In this document: positions 12,501 to 22,555 of the stretch, piece by piece | Layout of the letters: each line of letters starts with the position of its first letter | Numbering within the stretch: the first letter of the stretch is position 1 | Source: Telmatactis stephensoni | Lineage: Eukaryota; Cnidaria; Anthozoa; Actiniaria; Isophelliidae | Reading direction: 5' to 3' | Assembly (NCBI GenBank): GCA_029948255.1 | Contig: JALIZF010001832.1 | Coordinates: 186,001-250,000 of the forward strand | DNA: 64,000 nucleotides | Position numbers and translations under genes: made by a program | Notes under the pieces: generated by a model | The model's input: the letters and a program-made list of their open reading frames with translations, nothing else | Told to the model about the DNA's origin: nothing | Databases searched by the model: none

Positions 12501-15500
12501 GTAGTAACAATAACATAACTATGTCATCAAATTTGTTACGATATTAATAATTTCATAATATCAATGGTATCAATACTATTTTATCAATCATATATTAACT
12601 GTTTTTTATCACCATTTTATTTATATTTTTAGTGCGCATGCAGGTCCGGATATGTTTTTTTCCGGACCACCTTTGAAGGCCATCTGGCCCTGCTCGTGTC
12701 ACTTTTTCTAAAGGTTTTCTTAACTTGTACTGACATTGCCCGTTGCTATGTAAAATTGAAAATGCTCTAAAATGCCTCTAAATTGTCAAATCACTTTTAC
12801 ATTTTATAGTTTGTCTTCCTCAAGGGGACTTTAACATTTTGTGATGTCATTGTGTACGTCATCACATGATGTCATAGCTACAGAAAAAAACTATAATTTT
12901 CTTTAGCAATGTATATTAGAGAATTTGAAATACATTTAATAAATCTTGAGATCAAATTGCATAATGCCAAGCATGCATTTTAAGAATAGTCTCCAAATAA
13001 ATTTAATAAATTTAAAATTTAAATTTAATTTAATTTAATTTTTAGAATGTTGAAATTGAGTGAATAAAGCAAATATCTTCCGTATTTCTTGTTTTTTGTA
13101 AATCCCATGCTTGGCTTTGAAGAAAAGGCTGTAAACGAAATACAATGTAAATATTGATGAAACAATTAGTTTTGACAAAAACTGCTGAAGATTATAATAG
13201 CTTTTTAAAGAAACCAGAAGTAAAGTGTTCTGCACATGCACAATAACCACAAAAATGAGTCCTTTTTGTCAGGTGTGTGTGGCTCTACTAGAAGTCAAAT
13301 GATTCCCACCAAAAATGCGTGTGTGCCCATTCAATTTGCTTGCCAAAACAAGACCCTATTTTGCATAGCAACCATTGCACAGCAATGATACATGTCAATA
13401 CACCGCTTAAGAGCCCTCACGGGGAGAGCACTTGCTGGGCCATCTATGGGTCTAAATCTAAATCTAAATCTAAATTTATTAATCCGCAAAGTTTTCACAT
13501 CACTGCAGATATAAAACAAAAATATAAATAAAATAATATAGTCGAATATTTTGTACATATGGATATAAAATGAAATATATAAGACAATAACGTTAAAATA
13601 TATAAAATATAAAAAATACTATAAAACTTGTAATAAAATTATATTACTATGATTTTCATGAATGGCCTATGGTATTTGAAAGCGTTCTAAATAAGTTAGA
13701 CTTTTAATTAAGTTTAATAAGACTTGATTTAAATTTATTTAATGTGGAACTGTCTATGATGTTATTGGGTAATTCGTTCCATTCCTTAACTGATCGTGTT
13801 ATAAAACTGTTTTTGTAGGTGTTGCTTTTGCTACTCATATTTATAAACTTTTTAGGATGATATTGTCTAGTTCTTCTTTTTTTAGTTTGGACGTAGAATG
13901 GCAGTCTCAGTTCTGTGAGGTTGTTGACGATTTTATACATCATGATCAATCTTGCTTGCTTTCTTCTTTGCTGTAATGTAGACCATTTCAATTCATCCAA
14001 TATTCTTGTCACTGTTCCTGGGGACCTTGCATAACACCCTTTGACGAACCGTGCTGCTCTACGTTGTACCCCTTCGATGCTAGTGATATGTTTCTGCAGA
14101 TGGGGATCCCATATGCAGCTGGCATATTCTAGTTTTGGTCTTACTAGAGCAAAATAGGCTTGCTCTTTCACCTCCACGGGGCATTTACCCAGATTGCATC
14201 TAAGGAAACCAAGTGAACGGTTGGCTTGCCCTACTATTTCAGATATATGATTGTTCCAATTTAATTTCAATTGTTATCTAATTCGATGCCGAGATATTTG
14301 TGATGCTTAACTGATGTCCGCTGCTTGTTATGGAGAGAGTAGTGATAATCAATAGGGTTATGGCTGCGATGAATGCGAAGAATCGAGCATTTGTCGGCAT
14401 TAAAGCCCAATTGCCACTTTAATGACCATTCACCAAGTTTCGTGAGATCTTCCTGGAGGGCTGCAGCATCTGCACCTTCGCCAATAACTCCGTAAAGAAT
14501 GCTGTCGTCAGCAAAAAGACCAAGATCTGACTTAGTATTGTTGCCAATATCGTTGATATATATCAAGAACATTAACGGCCCGAGGACAATGCCCTGAGGA
14601 ACTCCTGATGTTACTTTGGAAATGGACGAAGACTCACCATTTACAACGACTGTTTGGGATCGTTCAGTTAGCCATGTTCTAAGCCAGTCTTTCAAGTTCC
14701 CTCGTATTCCATAATAGTCCATTTTACCAAGTAAGCGCTGATGTGGCACGGTGTCAAACGCCTTTGTGAAATCTAATAACAGGAGGTCGGTTTGTTTTCC
14801 ATGATCAAGATTCCTAGCGACTTTCTCAACGACAGTGATAAGCTGTGTCTCGCATGAATAACCTTTGCGGAATCCATGTTGATAATCAACAAGCAGTTTT
14901 AGAGCATCAAAATGACCCATTATATGGTGAAAAATGATATATGATAAATATGATAAATGATATAGCTAACACACATTATCAGGAAGCAAAGTCAGATAAA
15001 TTATTTGAACTAATTTAGTCTCTGTGAAGTTTCTAGGGTTTCACGGTGAATGTTTCAGTGTTTACCTATAACGACGTTTCGACAATCCTTTGGTCGTCTT
15101 CTTCAGGTCTGGACTCTCTTTTTCTTGAATATTCTTGTTAGAAGTCCTTTCCATGGGTCAATGGGTGCGAATTGGTTGAGAGTTGTTCTTTTGTTATGCA
15201 TTGTTTTTTTCAGTCTCAATGGACTCCAGGAATTTTCACATACAAAAGAAAATTCTTGGAGTTCATTGAGACTGAAAAAACAATGCATATACCAAAAGAA
15301 CATGTCTCAACCAATTCGCACCCATTGCAATGACCCATGGAAAGGACTTCTAACAAGAATATTCAAGAAAAAGAGACAGACCTGAAGAAGACGACCAAAG
15401 GATCCTCGAAACGTCGTTATAGGTAAACACTGAAACATTCACCGTGAACCCTAGGAACTGCACAGAAATTATGAGCACACGGCGAACAGAAAGCTTCAGA

Positions 15501-15847
15501 TCATTGATTAATTTAGTCTCTGCGAAGAAATGAGCTATGTAAATATTTCTTGTACGTCCTAAAGTAATGTATAATAAGAATTAATTCTTGAAAGTTCGTT
15601 GTAAAGCTGTTCTTTGAGAAACACACTCTGACAGTGATGTAAACTGTACACAGAAACACGTGGACTTTAAATCCATAAACACTGAATAATTTCCGCACAT
15701 TTTTGACGTTTTAGAGTTTAAAGTTGAACTTTACTTTACGCATATACTCTCTGTGTGTATTCTTTAACATTTACAGAATTACAATATGGTACATTACCGT
15801 TTTTGTTTGGTAAAAAAACGAACTTGAACTTGTCCTTCTTCCGCCAT
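3513..15847 (-). CDS. WDR12: Ribosome biogenesis protein WDR12 (complete, 15 exons)
   Basis: WDR12 (yeast Ytm1) is the WD40 subunit of the nucleolar PeBoW complex (PES1-BOP1-WDR12), which is needed for 27S/32S pre-rRNA processing and 60S assembly. Exons on the complement: 15798-15847, 12397-12494, 10680-10789, 10126-10232, 8970-9019, 8123-8188, 7944-8002, 7732-7827, 7614-7659, 6533-6630, 5879-6019, 5619-5724, 4755-4887, 3788-3860, 3513-3614. They sum to 1335 nt, or 444 residues (human is 423), with GT-AG borders and consistent phase throughout. The start is the ATG of [17 protein letters not shown]. The N-terminal NLE-type ubiquitin-like domain ([25 protein letters not shown]) covers about residues 8-95 and contacts the Mdn1/Rea1 MIDAS in the yeast protein. 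WD repeats follow: [69 protein letters not shown] and [14 protein letters not shown] lysine-rich loop ([12 protein letters not shown]) lies between blades, where the human protein also has one. There is no frame damage. The introns are unusually loaded with transposons. Confidence 0.96.
4129..4495. repeat. MITE-like inverted repeat in a WDR12 intron
   Basis: The left end AAGGTGATTACATGAGATTG is mirrored at the right end (reverse complement GAAGGCGATTACATGAGACC, then AACAAACTCA in both). The arms are about 32 bp with a few mismatches and enclose about 300 bp with no ORF of interest. It lies in the intron between WDR12 exons 13 and 14 (4755-4887 and 3788-3860). Confidence 0.6.
5276..5290 (+). 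repeat. Short (GT)n microsatellite
   Basis: Simple GT dinucleotide run in an AT-rich WDR12 intron. Confidence 0.8.
6804..6985. repeat. 182-bp near-palindromic MITE in a WDR12 intron
   Basis: Arms of about 75 bp begin AATTGAAGATGGTTTTGAGT and end with its exact reverse complement. They include GTCTGTCCTCTTATTGAC on one side and GTCAATAAGAGGACAGAC on the other, and differ at only a few positions. The loop is about 30 bp. A fragment with the same GTCTGTCCTCTTATTGAC core recurs at 7088-7105, so the family has at least one other local copy. Confidence 0.8.
8535..8713 (-). mobile_element. tRNA-derived SINE
   Basis: On the minus strand the sequence begins with a tRNA-Leu/Ser-like head: an A-box-like GTGGCCGAGCAGTTAAAAGC near 8704-8685 and a B-box-like GGTTTGATTCC near 8661-8651. 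A body with TTTTTCTCCAGGTCCTCTGG and TTTTCCTCCCT follows (about 8600-8560). That pyrimidine-rich CTCC...TCCTCCC core is what I remember of the conserved central domain of the animal MetaSINE group. The head lacks clean acceptor-stem pairing, so it is a SINE and not a functional tRNA. It sits in the WDR12 intron between exons 5 and 6. Confidence 0.7.
9634..10110. mobile_element. Mutator-like MITE with internal minisatellite, copy 1
   Basis: The terminal inverted repeats are about 43 bp: left GGTAATCATGAACAATCTGC, right end the reverse complement of GGTAATCGTGAACAATCTGC, both running on into CACCGTAC.GTAAGTGGTCGG. A perfect 9-bp target duplication, GCTTAAATA, flanks it at 9625-9633 and 10111-10119. 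A 9-bp duplication with long TIRs is the hallmark of the Mutator/MULE superfamily. The interior is a variable GGTAACGGTAA / GGTAAGTGGTC tandem tract with no transposase, so it is non-autonomous. It inserted in the WDR12 intron only 15 bp from the exon 10126-10232 splice donor. Confidence 0.9.
9672..10054. repeat. Internal minisatellite of MITE copy 1
   Basis: Tandem GGTAACGGTAA-type 11-mers mixed with GATGACGGTAA, GTGACGGTAA and GTGGTCGGTAA variants. It is shorter and more degenerate than the array in copy 2. Confidence 0.85.
11165..12353. mobile_element. Mutator-like MITE with large internal minisatellite, copy 2
   Basis: The left end GGTAATCATAAACAATCTAC and the right end (reverse complement GGTAGTAGTGAACAATCTGC) are inverted repeats of about 36 bp, clearly the same family as 9634-10110. 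A perfect 9-bp target duplication, AGAGAAATG, lies at 11156-11164 and 12354-12362. The element is 1189 bp, of which about 1090 bp is minisatellite, against 477 bp for the sister copy, so the length difference is almost all array. It lies in the WDR12 intron between exons 2 and 3, 43 bp from exon 2. Confidence 0.92.
11205..12296. repeat. 11-bp minisatellite, about 99 units
   Basis: The tandem unit is GGTAACNGTAA, where N is mostly G or T (giving GGTAACGGTAA and GGTAACTGTAA), with GGTGACGGTAA as the main variant and occasional AACAGCAAGG units. Because 11 is not a multiple of 3 and the minus strand of the unit contains no stop, all three minus frames are open for 345-384 codons and cycle through an [15 protein letters not shown] 11-mer. 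This is not a gene. Higher-order blocks seem to recur, for example the CCGTAAGGTGACAGTAAGG segment near 11847 and 12067. Confidence 0.95.
13451..14940 (-). mobile_element. 5'-truncated non-LTR (LINE) retrotransposon
   Basis: On the minus strand this carries a reverse transcriptase fragment followed by about 250 bp of AT-rich 3' UTR. It ends in a hexamer tail (TTTAGA)n at 13451-13476. The 5' end is lost just upstream of the [11 protein letters not shown] segment, as is usual for incomplete reverse transcription. It lies in WDR12 intron 1, in the same orientation as the gene. The C-terminal region ending [15 protein letters not shown] suggests a CR1/L2/jockey-type lineage, not LTR or Penelope. 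Confidence 0.85.
13704..14935 (-). pseudogene. Reverse transcriptase fragment of the LINE, frameshifted
   Basis: The reading frame 14920-14267 holds RT motifs in order: [51 protein letters not shown] and the catalytic FADD box. The frame breaks near 14270, where YLGIELDNN is followed in another frame by [24 protein letters not shown]. The second frame (14270-13704) is the usual thumb and C-terminal part with [16 protein letters not shown] and [10 protein letters not shown]. The one-base shift and the missing endonuclease half make it non-functional. Confidence 0.9.
15011..15527. mobile_element. Long inverted-repeat insertion with 19-bp target duplication
   Basis: Two arms of about 205 bp (about 15030-15235 and 15245-15460) are near-perfect reverse complements around a short loop. 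They contain CGAAACGTCGTTATAGGTAA and its complement at the outer ends and AAAAGAGA/TCTCTTTTTC inward. The insertion is bracketed by TAATTTAGTCTCTGYGAAG at 15011-15029 and 15509-15527 (one mismatch), a likely target duplication. No ORF is present. The CTGAAGA...CGAAAC core near each outer end looks like that seen at Penelope-type element ends, so a non-autonomous Penelope-like element is one possibility. Confidence 0.65.
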
Positions 15848-16379
15848 CTTTAAATTTATCATACGCATGCGCAAAGTACCACAGGTAACCCAAAGCACTA
15901 AAACTTTTAGTGAAAAAAAGATGTTTTTCTTTACATCCTTACACAACTTAATCAAAATGTGGCTCCAGTTTTTCAATAACAAAATTAATTAATCAATCCA
16001 CCGTGATATAAATAAGTAATAACGACAACAAATTTGTGAAGTAACCTTATTCTAAAGAATATTATAGTAGATTAATTGATCAGTTTTTGATAAAAAACAC
16101 GGCTCCATCTGGTCATGCATTTTGGAGTTGTACCAGTCCACTCAACCATACCAATAAATACTGGCAAGTTTTCCAAAATTTCAAATTCTAGACATAATGT
16201 TTTTACCACAAAGTTACGGCCACACAGATAGCTGTAATTTCATTTCATTCAAATGCATAACATCGGTATACATAAATGCCAATTAATTTTTAAAACTGTC
16301 AATTTTTGGTTAGTGTTTAGCATCAACGCTGGAACTTCTGCACTGATTGCACGCGAATTACGCCTCTCTAAAACGGATA

Positions 16380-16570
16380 CCCTCGAAGTGCGGACAAGGA
16401 ACACTTTATTGGAGTTGACGGACACAGAGTGTCCGTATAAACGGAGTGTCCGTATTAACGGAGTGTCCGTATTAAACGGGTGATTTTATAGGTTTTTTTT
16501 TCGCCGGGACAGAATTGCATGTCCGTTATAACCGGGCGTCCGTATTAACCGGATGTCCCTAAGGCCGGCT
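16380..16570. repeat. Interspersed GTCCGTATTAAC-type repeat
   Basis: Short direct repeats of the type GGAGTGTCCGTATTAAC occur three to four times, ending in GTCCCTAAGGCCGGCTTCC. A related sequence (CCGTATTAACGGAG ... CCCTAAGGCGGGGTTCGACT) recurs at about 24425-24565 in a cadherin intron, which marks both as members of one dispersed DNA-transposon-like family. Confidence 0.6.
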
Positions 16571-16748
16571 TCCATCCACCTAATTCACGAGATTTTGCTA
16601 TGACTACGGTATTGGCTTATAGTAAGCTACAGTAAGTTTGTTGAGATGATAATAATGATGTCAATTTCAAACGAATCAAAGTCAGAGAGATAATGACCTT
16701 ATTAAAAATTATTTTTACTTCATTTCACGTTTTCGTGGTTTCGTTTTG

Positions 16749-16751
<3 letters not shown>

Positions 16752-16800
<49 letters not shown>
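16752..16800 (+). repeat. (CT)n microsatellite
   Basis: About 24 uninterrupted CT dinucleotides. Confidence 0.98.
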
Positions 16801-16803
<3 letters not shown>

Positions 16804-17385
16804 GCTTCAGCTCCATTTTAAACTGAAAGACATTGCATATTTGATAACGTTTACCGTAAAAAAACGTTTACTGTCGTCTAAAATGAAGGTTACATGTAGA
16901 TGACGTTTAGCATCGTGAATATGGTTACTGGTCAATTTACATTTACGTTTAGCATCGTTCAGTGGAACTTTTTCTTGGGTTAATTGGAGCAGTAATCAAT
17001 TTACAATTATCGGAATATGTGATAATGATATGCTGTAAACTATTCATTTACCATTTATACCAAGTAATTAGGGTTACAAAGCCTCAGAGCTAAATAAATA
17101 ATGCACAGATCATATCTAAAAACAGACTAAACTGTTTCAGTTATTACACATCTCGACCTTGGCATAACCAGCCATTAAAGGTGTGAAATATAGGTGTTTT
17201 AATCCTATTTTTGTCTATTGTTCTTGGCTGTCTTATAAAACTTAAGGCTAAAAATACTAAAATAAGTAAAGTTTGAGTTAGTTGTCTTAGTTTTGTTAGA
17301 GCGAAATCATCATCATTTGTAAACAAATTTTGATTGTCAAGACCAATTTTAGAGGAGAACTGTTACATACTCAGCGTTGAAGGGA

Positions 17386-17758
17386 CAATGAGCTTTTATC
17401 AGGTATTTTTAAAATCGTAAAACAGAAAAAGAATTACCATAGCTGGAAAGAGCATGCTAAAATTAGCAAGACAGTGAAGTGTGAAGGAATTAAATCCAAA
17501 ACTCGCGAGAATATGAATTTTTGAAAAGTGTGAATTTGTAAGAAAACCTTTGCTGGTAGGCATCTCTTACTTGCCGTACCAGCGAATGTTTTCATACAAA
17601 ATTTCGATTTCGGAAAATTCATATCTTCGTGAGTTTGAAAGTTACTTCATTCAAACTGGCTTCACATGCAGTTTTACTAATTTTGACGTGCTCTTTCCGG
17701 CTATGGCAATTATATTTCTGTACTGTGACTTTTGGAATTGCATGATAAAAGCTCATTG
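17386..17758. mobile_element. 373-bp MITE with long imperfect inverted repeats
   Basis: The outer ends CAATGAGCTTTTATCA at 17386 and TGATAAAAGCTCATTG at 17758 are exact reverse complements. Pairing continues inward through TACCATAGCTGGAAAGAGCA versus TGCTCTTTCCGGCTATGGCA and beyond, so most of the element folds into one imperfect hairpin. No transposase is present. Confidence 0.75.
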
Positions 17759-18835
17759 CTATTCTTACTAACGATGGAAGAATAATTCAAAGTTGCTGTA
17801 TGAGTGGGCATTTGTGGTTTGAAGTCCATGTTCCACAAAGTGTTCTTCGCCTATCATTATGCGTCCTTAATTCAAATCAGACATTACAATTCGACTGATA
17901 TTTCGGCGTAAGGCGGATTTAAGGGAATTTCTCGGTATAAATGAATGAATGATTGTTCCCTAGAATGGCTTATGATAATCTAATATGTAAGAACTCAGAA
18001 TTTAATAACCGGTGTTTATGAAATTGTGGTCAATATTACCAGCCGTGTTTATGTTTGTTCACAACACGCAAGCAAAAACCATCCAAGTGCATTTTTTCAC
18101 AGTTAAAATCAATGCCAATTACTTGACTTTTTATCAGTTTTATTCTCGCGTTTTTACTTCATTTTATTATTTCTCATTAAGTGTGAGTTCTTTGGAATTA
18201 ATCAGTGTGAGTACTTTAGAATTAATGAGCTTTTTGATATTAATTTTATGTCTAAGATACTGGCGCGTTGTTTGTGAAATAAGGGATTAGCACGCGAGAA
18301 AAGCCCGCGTCCAGTTTATGTAGACCACAGACGGGTTCTTATCCGTTCATTTTCTCTGCTAAAATTTTACTTGCAGGTCTAAATGTAAAGTCAGGAGCTG
18401 TGCGCTTTTCTGGAATAAGAGATCTGGAGATCGTATGCTGAAGACATGACAGAAATGTTCCTGTCAAATTCTGCGTAGCAATTCCAGTGTTTGAGCGTGA
18501 GAAAGTCCACGCTGACCAAAATTAATTCAAGCTGGGTTGAAATGTCACATTTATTTCTGTTTGTCAAATAATTGATGATATTGTATCCTACTGCGACCAA
18601 TTTTAACTAACTTGTGTTATTATCAAGTGAGTTTGAAATATTTTCTTGTGGTGAAGTAACCTGTTGAATCCGCGGCCTGCTTGAAAAGGAATTCCTCCAC
18701 AAGAAAAACAGAAACTTGGCAGAGCTTTATGTAATGGGAACTTATTCCTACTGAAGAAATTCTAGACATTCTAAATGCAACTGTTGGATTATTTGATAAT
18801 TTTTCCTTCGACAATGGCTTGGCGTTGGAAAATAT

Positions 18836-19020
18836 ATGTTGGTTATCATATTCATGGCGATACTTGTTCCGAGTGAACAGACTATTATTAAAGTCACTGT
18901 ACCAGAAGGATAAGCCGAGTGGATACGTTGTGTATCGATTTGCAGCTCCTCCAAGTGGTGAAGTCTTCAAGTACTTGATTCAAGGTACACTGACTCCCTT
19001 GAGTTACTCAAGCTTTTTGA
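18836..19020 (+). other. Cadherin N-terminus with two apparent 1-base deletions
   Basis: Frame one gives the signal peptide and TIIKVTVPEG, then meets TAA at 18911-18913. The obvious continuation, DKPSGYVVYRFAAPPSGEVF, lies in the next frame from about 18908. That frame in turn runs out after LTPLSYSS at a run of five T (19014-19018), where a third frame resumes with FDVSEYGVLSTKQPL. Each switch is explained by one missing base. No intron fits in these gaps. Confidence 0.75.
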
Positions 19021-22000
19021 TGTGTCAGAATACGGGGTGTTATCGACAAAGCAACCACTAACGCACAATCGTGATGGAAGAAATACTTTTGAAATAACAG
19101 TTGTTCGACGGAAACGTGGTGAGACTTCGGGAGGAATTGCATACACTTTACAAGTTAAAGTCACCGATGCCAATAACTTTCTCCCGACTTTTGGATTTTC
19201 AATTTACAATGGAACAATTTGGGAAGATTCACCTGAAAATACTAAGGTGAAAGGAATAGTGAATTGTCATGCAGAGGACAAGGATTCGTTTGGCATCAAA
19301 GGCTACAAAATCCTTCATGGTAACGATAAAGGTTATTTCAAGCTAGAAACTGTCCAAATTGGCAAAACCGAGATCGAGAAGTTTCTGGAAGTCAGAACAA
19401 CGAATGTTCCAATTGTGAAGACCAGTAAAAATGAGAAGATAACGCTCGTTATCGAAGCGGAGGACAATGGAACTCCAAGCCAAAAAGCTTTTACTAAAAT
19501 TGTAATAACTGTTTCAGGAATCAACAAGCATACACCGGTATTCGAAAAAAGCCTTTACAAAGCTAATATTAGTGAAGAACTGCAAATTATGTCTACGGCG
19601 GTAAAAGTTCACGCTGTGGATAAAGATGATGGTCGAGATGGTAGCGTGTATTATACCTTAAATCCACTATCAAGTTACTTTACAATTAATCCCGTTAATG
19701 GAAACATTGAGTTGATCCGTTCTCTAGATTACAGTGTTAAAAATGTCTTTGATTTAACAGTTTTTGCTACCGATAGAGGATCGCCCCCCAAACAATCGTC
19801 TGCTAAAGTCACTATTAGCATAACAAAAGACCTGCCACACTCTCCACCACAAGCGGCCAAAAATCCAGGCAAAAACACTGCTCCTAGTTTCCAAACACCT
19901 GTTCTTGCTGTTAATGTCCGTGAGGATTTACCATTGGATGCTTTTGTCGACTTGGTTCGTGCCAAGGACAATGATCCTCCAGGTCCAAATAGACAACTAG
20001 TGTACGCTCTCTCAGGTAGCAATGCAGATTTTTTTACAATGGCCACAGAAACTGGTTTAGTAACACTTCGAAAGAAATTAGACTACGAAGCAGGGCAGAA
20101 GCTCTTTAATTTGACCGTGAAAGCTACCGACAAGGGTTCTCCACCATTATCTACGTCAACGTCTTTGCTTATTTACGTGTTGGATGTCAATGAAAACTAT
20201 AATCCACCGATTTTTAAACCCGCTGTAATGTCCCTAAGCCTACCCGAGAACACCCCAATTGGAAAATCGGTGCTGACTGTTTCTGCCACTGATAAGGACC
20301 CCGGTCCTGACGGCCAATTGATCTATTCAGCCATCTCTGGCGAGGGAATCAACTACTTGAACGTGAACGAAAACACTGGAGTTGTCACAACGATAGAGTA
20401 TCTTGATCGAGAAAAGAATCCACACTTTGAAATCCTTATTGCTGCACACGACAAGGGTAACTTTCCAATCAGATCACGACTGTACCTTGTGATCGAGGTC
20501 GAAGCCGTTGATGATCAGTTCCCTGAATTTTTAAGCACCGTCTACCGTGCTACAGTTCCTGATGGATCCCCTGAGAACACATTCGTCACCGTGTTACACG
20601 CTGTAGACCTGGACAGCCAAGGTCTTGTTTATTCCATTAAAAATCTTGGTCTTAAAGACCCATTCAAGATCGAGACTGACACCGGAGTTATTCGAACTCG
20701 ACGAGCTCTTGATAAACGCTCTGGTGACAAAGATCACTACCAGTTAACTGTTGAGGTCCAAAATGGACCAAGAAAATCCCAAGCGTTGGTTGATATTTCT
20801 ATAACCGGATCCAGCAACGCTGTACCTCGTTTTGCCACGAGTTCGTATTCGCTTGCTATACAAGAGGACATGGGAAAATTTGACAGTTTGATTTGTCTTG
20901 CAGCAACGGACAGCAACAATGGGTTAATCAAATATGCCATATCTACAGGTCCGTCCACGACCTTTGCAGTTGGAGTAACATCAGGTGAGAAATGAGGTAA
21001 AGGAGCACCTTCTCGAAAGATGTCATCCAAATGATTCTATACCCCTAGCCTCGAAACAAATGAAATAAAAACAATAACAATGATAGCAATAGACTCTTTA
21101 GTTTTATTAAACTATTTGAAAGACATCTTAGGAAGTGTCACAATTGGATGACATCTTAGGAAGTGCCACAATTGGAAGACATCTTAGGAAGTGCCACACT
21201 ATCATGGAGAAATGTCTAGGAAGCAGGGACCATTATATAGCAATGGTTGCAAACGAAGTAACAGATGTATTAGTAAAAGTATTGATAAAAACAGAAATGA
21301 GAGGAATGCAAACAATCCCAACAACATTCTAGGCATTTAGTTAGCCCCAGCATCTTTTGCAGTTGTTGGTCGGCAGTTTAAATTTTGGTAATTAATAAAA
21401 TGAAAATATTAGACGTTTTGTTGGACACCAAGAATGTTTGAAGTTGTTGACCAACATTGTTGGGAGTGTTTGGCCTCTTTCTTAAACTAGAAAAGCTATT
21501 GAGTAGATAGAGTAGTAGGAATAAAATGGCTCAAACGGCGTTGACATGCCGTTGTGTCATCATTTCCCTTTGTTTCTGTCTTGTTTTTAGGCAAATTTTC
21601 CGTCTTAAGATCGTTTGATTATGAAGTCGAGTCAGCCTATGACGTGAGCGTCCAAGCGTCCAATGCCAACAAAAAAACAGCCCTGGCTACTATCAAGATT
21701 AAAGTTAGCAATGTTGATGACCGACCGAGCTTCAAAGAAACAAAATATGAACTCACAGTCCAGGAAGACAGTGCACAAGGGACAACCCTTCTAACAGCCG
21801 CTAAAACTGGCTTCGAATTCCAAGACGCAGACTCCAACCCAAACCAGTACGAGTGCTCAATGAAAGAAGTGACGTCATCTTATGTTCTTGATCATTTCCA
21901 GCTCAAACGTGTAAAAAGCGAGTGTTTCTTAGTGACCAAGAAAGCGTTATCTTACTCTACAGTGACCAAGTTTGGGTTTAATGTTACAGCGACCAACAAA

Positions 22001-22517
22001 GATTTCAAAAACATGTACACTTCATGCTCTGTGGTTTTGACTATTAAAGACGCTAACAATTATGGTCCAGTGTTTGACCAGAATAATTATTGGGAGACTG
22101 TCTCTAGTGATACGTCCCCAGGCACCTCTATTCTTAAAGTGCATGCCTCAGACTTGGACCAAGATGCAAATGGTCGGGTGTCATATGAGATTCTATCCAG
22201 TGCGGGTAGTAGTGGGAGCAGATGGTAAGTAAACGCCCTAAGACGTGCTGCAACCAGTGTAATAAACGAACCAAAATTACATTTTACGTATTTGTTGTCT
22301 TTGCTAGCGATCTGTGTGTGTTTGAGAGAGAAAAAGTAAGGAGCGCATACCGTAAACGTTAGCAGAAGCTAACTTTAGATTTTCGAGTAACAACCGCAGC
22401 CCTATACTGCAGCTATTCATGCAATTAATCCATTGTATTCACGATGGCGGGGACTGAACAGGATAGCACTTCTACTTTCCCATGTTTAACTTTTTAAGCC
22501 ATTTTAATTGTCAGGGG

Positions 22518-22555
<38 letters not shown>

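Larger units (their letters stand above)
15848..18835. other. Intergenic region between WDR12 and the cadherin
   Basis: The WDR12 promoter must lie just above 15847, but no convincing core element was seen. The rest holds a GTCCGTATTAAC repeat block, a CT microsatellite and a 373-bp MITE. A short open frame at 18012 begins with a signal-peptide-like stretch (KLWSILPAVFMFVHNTQA) but could not be joined to the cadherin. Confidence 0.5.

Noticed and set aside
15050..15385. Sense and antisense ORFs of similar sequence around 15.1-15.4 kb
   Set aside because: They arise from the two arms of one inverted repeat, not from genes.
18012..18290. ORF starting with a signal-peptide-like sequence upstream of the cadherin
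   Set aside because: No exon chain connects it to the cadherin in phase, and a better signal peptide (MLVIIFMAILVPSE) starts at 18836 directly before the first cadherin repeat. Use as an alternative first exon is not excluded.
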